A DNA stretch of 23,696 bases, taken from the NCBI GenBank assembly GCA_964462135.1, contig CAYWWK010000031.1, positions 1-23,696 of the forward strand, in the 5' to 3' direction. Below, in pieces: positions 22,626-23,696 of this stretch. Origin of the DNA: MGBC163016 sp964462135. GTDB lineage: Bacteria; Actinomycetota; Coriobacteriia; Coriobacteriales; Eggerthellaceae. The position numbers were made by a program, and so were the translations under genes. Below the pieces are notes generated by a model. The model had not been told where the DNA came from and did not search any database. It saw only the letters and a list, made by a program, of their open reading frames with translations. Every line of letters begins with the position of its first letter. Position 1 is the first letter of the stretch.

Positions 22626-22669
22626 TTAAGGAAATCTTAGGGATTCGCTATGGGAAGGTTAAGGGGCGC
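22626..22669. promoter_or_regulatory. 11-bp phased direct repeats, probable OmpR/PhoB-type operator
   Basis: TTAAGG (22626), TTAGGG (22637), CTATGG (22648, weaker) and TTAAGG (22659) start exactly 11 bp apart. OmpR/PhoB-family regulators bind direct repeats with 11-bp spacing. The array is in the intergenic region between the response regulator and the C39-like peptidase gene, so either or both could be controlled by it. Confidence 0.55.
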
Positions 22670-22732
22670 ACAGTCTAGGCTTTTCCCTGCTCAGCTTTCA
22701 ATGAGAAGACGCAGAACAGGAAGGGGGGGCCA

Positions 22733-23518
22733 ATGGATGCATATGGCTTCCAATCGGAGGTGCTCCGGCGACAGAAGACGGTCACGCATAATCCCCGTGA
22801 GTTGAAGCGCTATCGCACGACCTTGTCGCCAACGCCCCGCAGCAATCGCGTCATATACGGAAAGCCCTTGAACATCAAGCGGACACTCGTGGCGCTACTT
22901 GGCTTGCTTGTCTGCGGACTGCTGCTGCATTCGTGGCTCGTATCCGTTTTGGAGGATGCAGCATTGCCCTGGACCGCCGCGAGCGAGCACAAGGCTCCTG
23001 CCATGAGTACCCCTGTGAGCCAATGGCGGCAAGGAGAGATGCCCTATCTCTACCAAACCGATCCTGCTTGGTCGGATGCCCCCTATGCAGGTGCTACGGT
23101 CAAGACGCATGGCTGTGGTCCAACGTGTCTGAGCATGGTGCAGGCGTACTTCAAGGGGAGTCGCGCGAAAAGCCCCGATGCGATGTGCGAGTTCAGCGAG
23201 CAGAAGGACTTCGTGGATGCCGGTGCGACCAGTTGGACCTTCATGACGGAAGGAGCGGCTCAGATCGGGCTGATGGGACGGGAGCTGCCGGCGAGCGCGG
23301 ATGTCATTCGCACGCAGCTTCGCATGGGGCATCCTGTCATCTGTTGCGTCGGTCCAGGGGATTTCACGACGGAAGGTCATTTCATCGTGCTGTCAGGGGA
23401 ATTCTCAGATGGAACCATCTGCGTTCACGATCCGAACTCCGTTGAGCGGAGTCAAAGGACATGGGATCTTGACCGGATCATAGGGCAGTGTCGCAATATC
23501 TGGGCGTTCTCGGCCTGA
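22733..23518 (+). CDS. Membrane-anchored C39-like cysteine peptidase family protein
   Basis: A 261-residue protein with a basic cytoplasmic N-terminus of about 50 residues, one membrane helix (about 51-71) and an extracytoplasmic domain. That domain (about 100-261) resembles the C39-like papain-fold family: Q108 in YLYQTDPAW (oxyanion position), C128 in THGCGPTCLSM, H216 in GHFIVLSG and D233 in VHDPN are all present, so it may be an active protease or peptidase. The target is unknown. AGGAAGGGGGG precedes the ATG. It is divergent from the two-component system, separated by 168 bp that hold the phased repeats, so it is a likely target of that regulator. Confidence 0.8.
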   Translation: MDAYGFQSEVLRRQKTVTHNPRELKRYRTTLSPTPRSNRVIYGKPLNIKRTLVALLGLLVCGLLLHSWLVSVLEDAALPWTAASEHKAPAMSTPVSQWRQGEMPYLYQTDPAWSDAPYAGATVKTHGCGPTCLSMVQAYFKGSRAKSPDAMCEFSEQKDFVDAGATSWTFMTEGAAQIGLMGRELPASADVIRTQLRMGHPVICCVGPGDFTTEGHFIVLSGEFSDGTICVHDPNSVERSQRTWDLDRIIGQCRNIWAFSA

Positions 23519-23581
23519 GGGGAGGGTACGCTGATGGGAAACTGCCGAACTGCTGACGGATCGGTCGTGCATGATGATCGC

Positions 23582-23610
23582 TTGACGCGCCAAGGCTGTT
23601 TCCGTAATAT
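23582..23610 (+). promoter_or_regulatory. Near-consensus sigma-70-type promoter of the tRNA
   Basis: TTGACG (23582-23587) and TAATAT (23605-23610) are separated by exactly 17 bp, each with one or two mismatches to consensus. Transcription would start near 23617, about 28 nt before the tRNA. It is the clearest complete promoter in the window. Confidence 0.8.
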
Positions 23611-23644
23611 ACGTATTCGCGCTTTTTGCGCTGATGAATTGCGT

Positions 23645-23696
23645 TGGGGTGTCGTCTAATGGCAGGACAGCGGTTTCTGGTGCCGTATGTGAGGGT
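23645..23696 (+). tRNA. tRNA-Gln (CTG), cut by the window end
   Basis: The 5' part of a tRNA is readable: acceptor strand TGGGGTG (23645-23651), TC linker, D arm GTCTAATGGCAGGAC, anticodon stem GCGGT/GCCGT around the loop TTCTGGT (anticodon CTG, reading CAG for Gln), a variable region, and the start of the T stem. The 3' half lies outside the window, so acceptor pairing cannot be checked. Confidence 0.88.

Noticed and set aside
22618..22677. 19-codon frame in the regulator-peptidase intergenic region
   Set aside because: It has no ribosome site and coincides with the 11-bp phased repeats, which explain the sequence better.

Overview
The window is about 23.7 kb of moderately GC-rich bacterial DNA. 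I infer an anaerobic actinobacterium of the class Coriobacteriia, most likely Eggerthellaceae. The grounds are many Fe-S and molybdopterin respiratory proteins, a Tat-exported Mo-enzyme operon, an aldehyde:ferredoxin oxidoreductase, small electron-transfer ferredoxins next to anion permeases, and a VanRS-like two-component system. No database search was run, so genus and species are open. I see no insertion sequence, integrase, phage gene or CRISPR array.

Layout. (1) 1-6795, + strand: the last codons of an upstream gene (probably an oxidoreductase catalytic subunit), a two-cluster mini-ferredoxin, a 72-residue Cys-rich small protein, a DASS/SLC13 permease with its own terminator, a 64-residue one-helix membrane protein, an ArsB/NhaD-type permease, an MFS transporter, and a 480-residue protein with a degenerate NifU/IscU-like domain. 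(2) 6917-9046, - strand: a 709-residue aldehyde:ferredoxin oxidoreductase family protein. It is divergent from (3) 9339-14338, + strand: a Tat-targeted four-cluster ferredoxin, a Tat-targeted PhsA/PsrA-like molybdopterin enzyme, a four-cluster electron-transfer subunit, an NrfD/PsrC membrane anchor, and a DUF4430-type lipoprotein. (4) 14507-14847, - strand: RNase P RNA. (5) 14908-20154, + strand: thiamine genes in the order thiN, TPP riboswitch, thiC, thiM, thiE, nicotinamidase-like hydrolase, thiD. (6) 20281-22564, - strand: histidine kinase and response regulator. These are divergent from a membrane-anchored C39-like peptidase, with a phased 11-bp direct-repeat array between them. (7) The window ends inside a tRNA-Gln(CTG) that has a near-consensus promoter.

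How the parts may work together. Region 3 looks like a Psr/Phs-type respiratory complex facing the outside of the membrane. Quinone chemistry would sit in the NrfD subunit, and an extra exported ferredoxin is encoded. Region 1 looks like a second redox enzyme module with uptake systems for an anionic substrate. The thiamine region supports de novo HMP synthesis (ThiC), salvage of thiazole (ThiM) and HMP (ThiD), coupling (ThiE) and thiamine pyrophosphorylation (ThiN). Thiazole biosynthesis genes and thiL are not in the window.

The points most worth a second look are the scaffold-like protein that keeps one of three cluster cysteines, the Mo-enzyme lacking the expected Cys ligand, the pairing of an exported ferredoxin with a cytoplasmic AOR, the 11-bp operator-like array next to a probable leaderless response-regulator transcript, and the small Cys-rich gene behind a perfect 11-bp hairpin.
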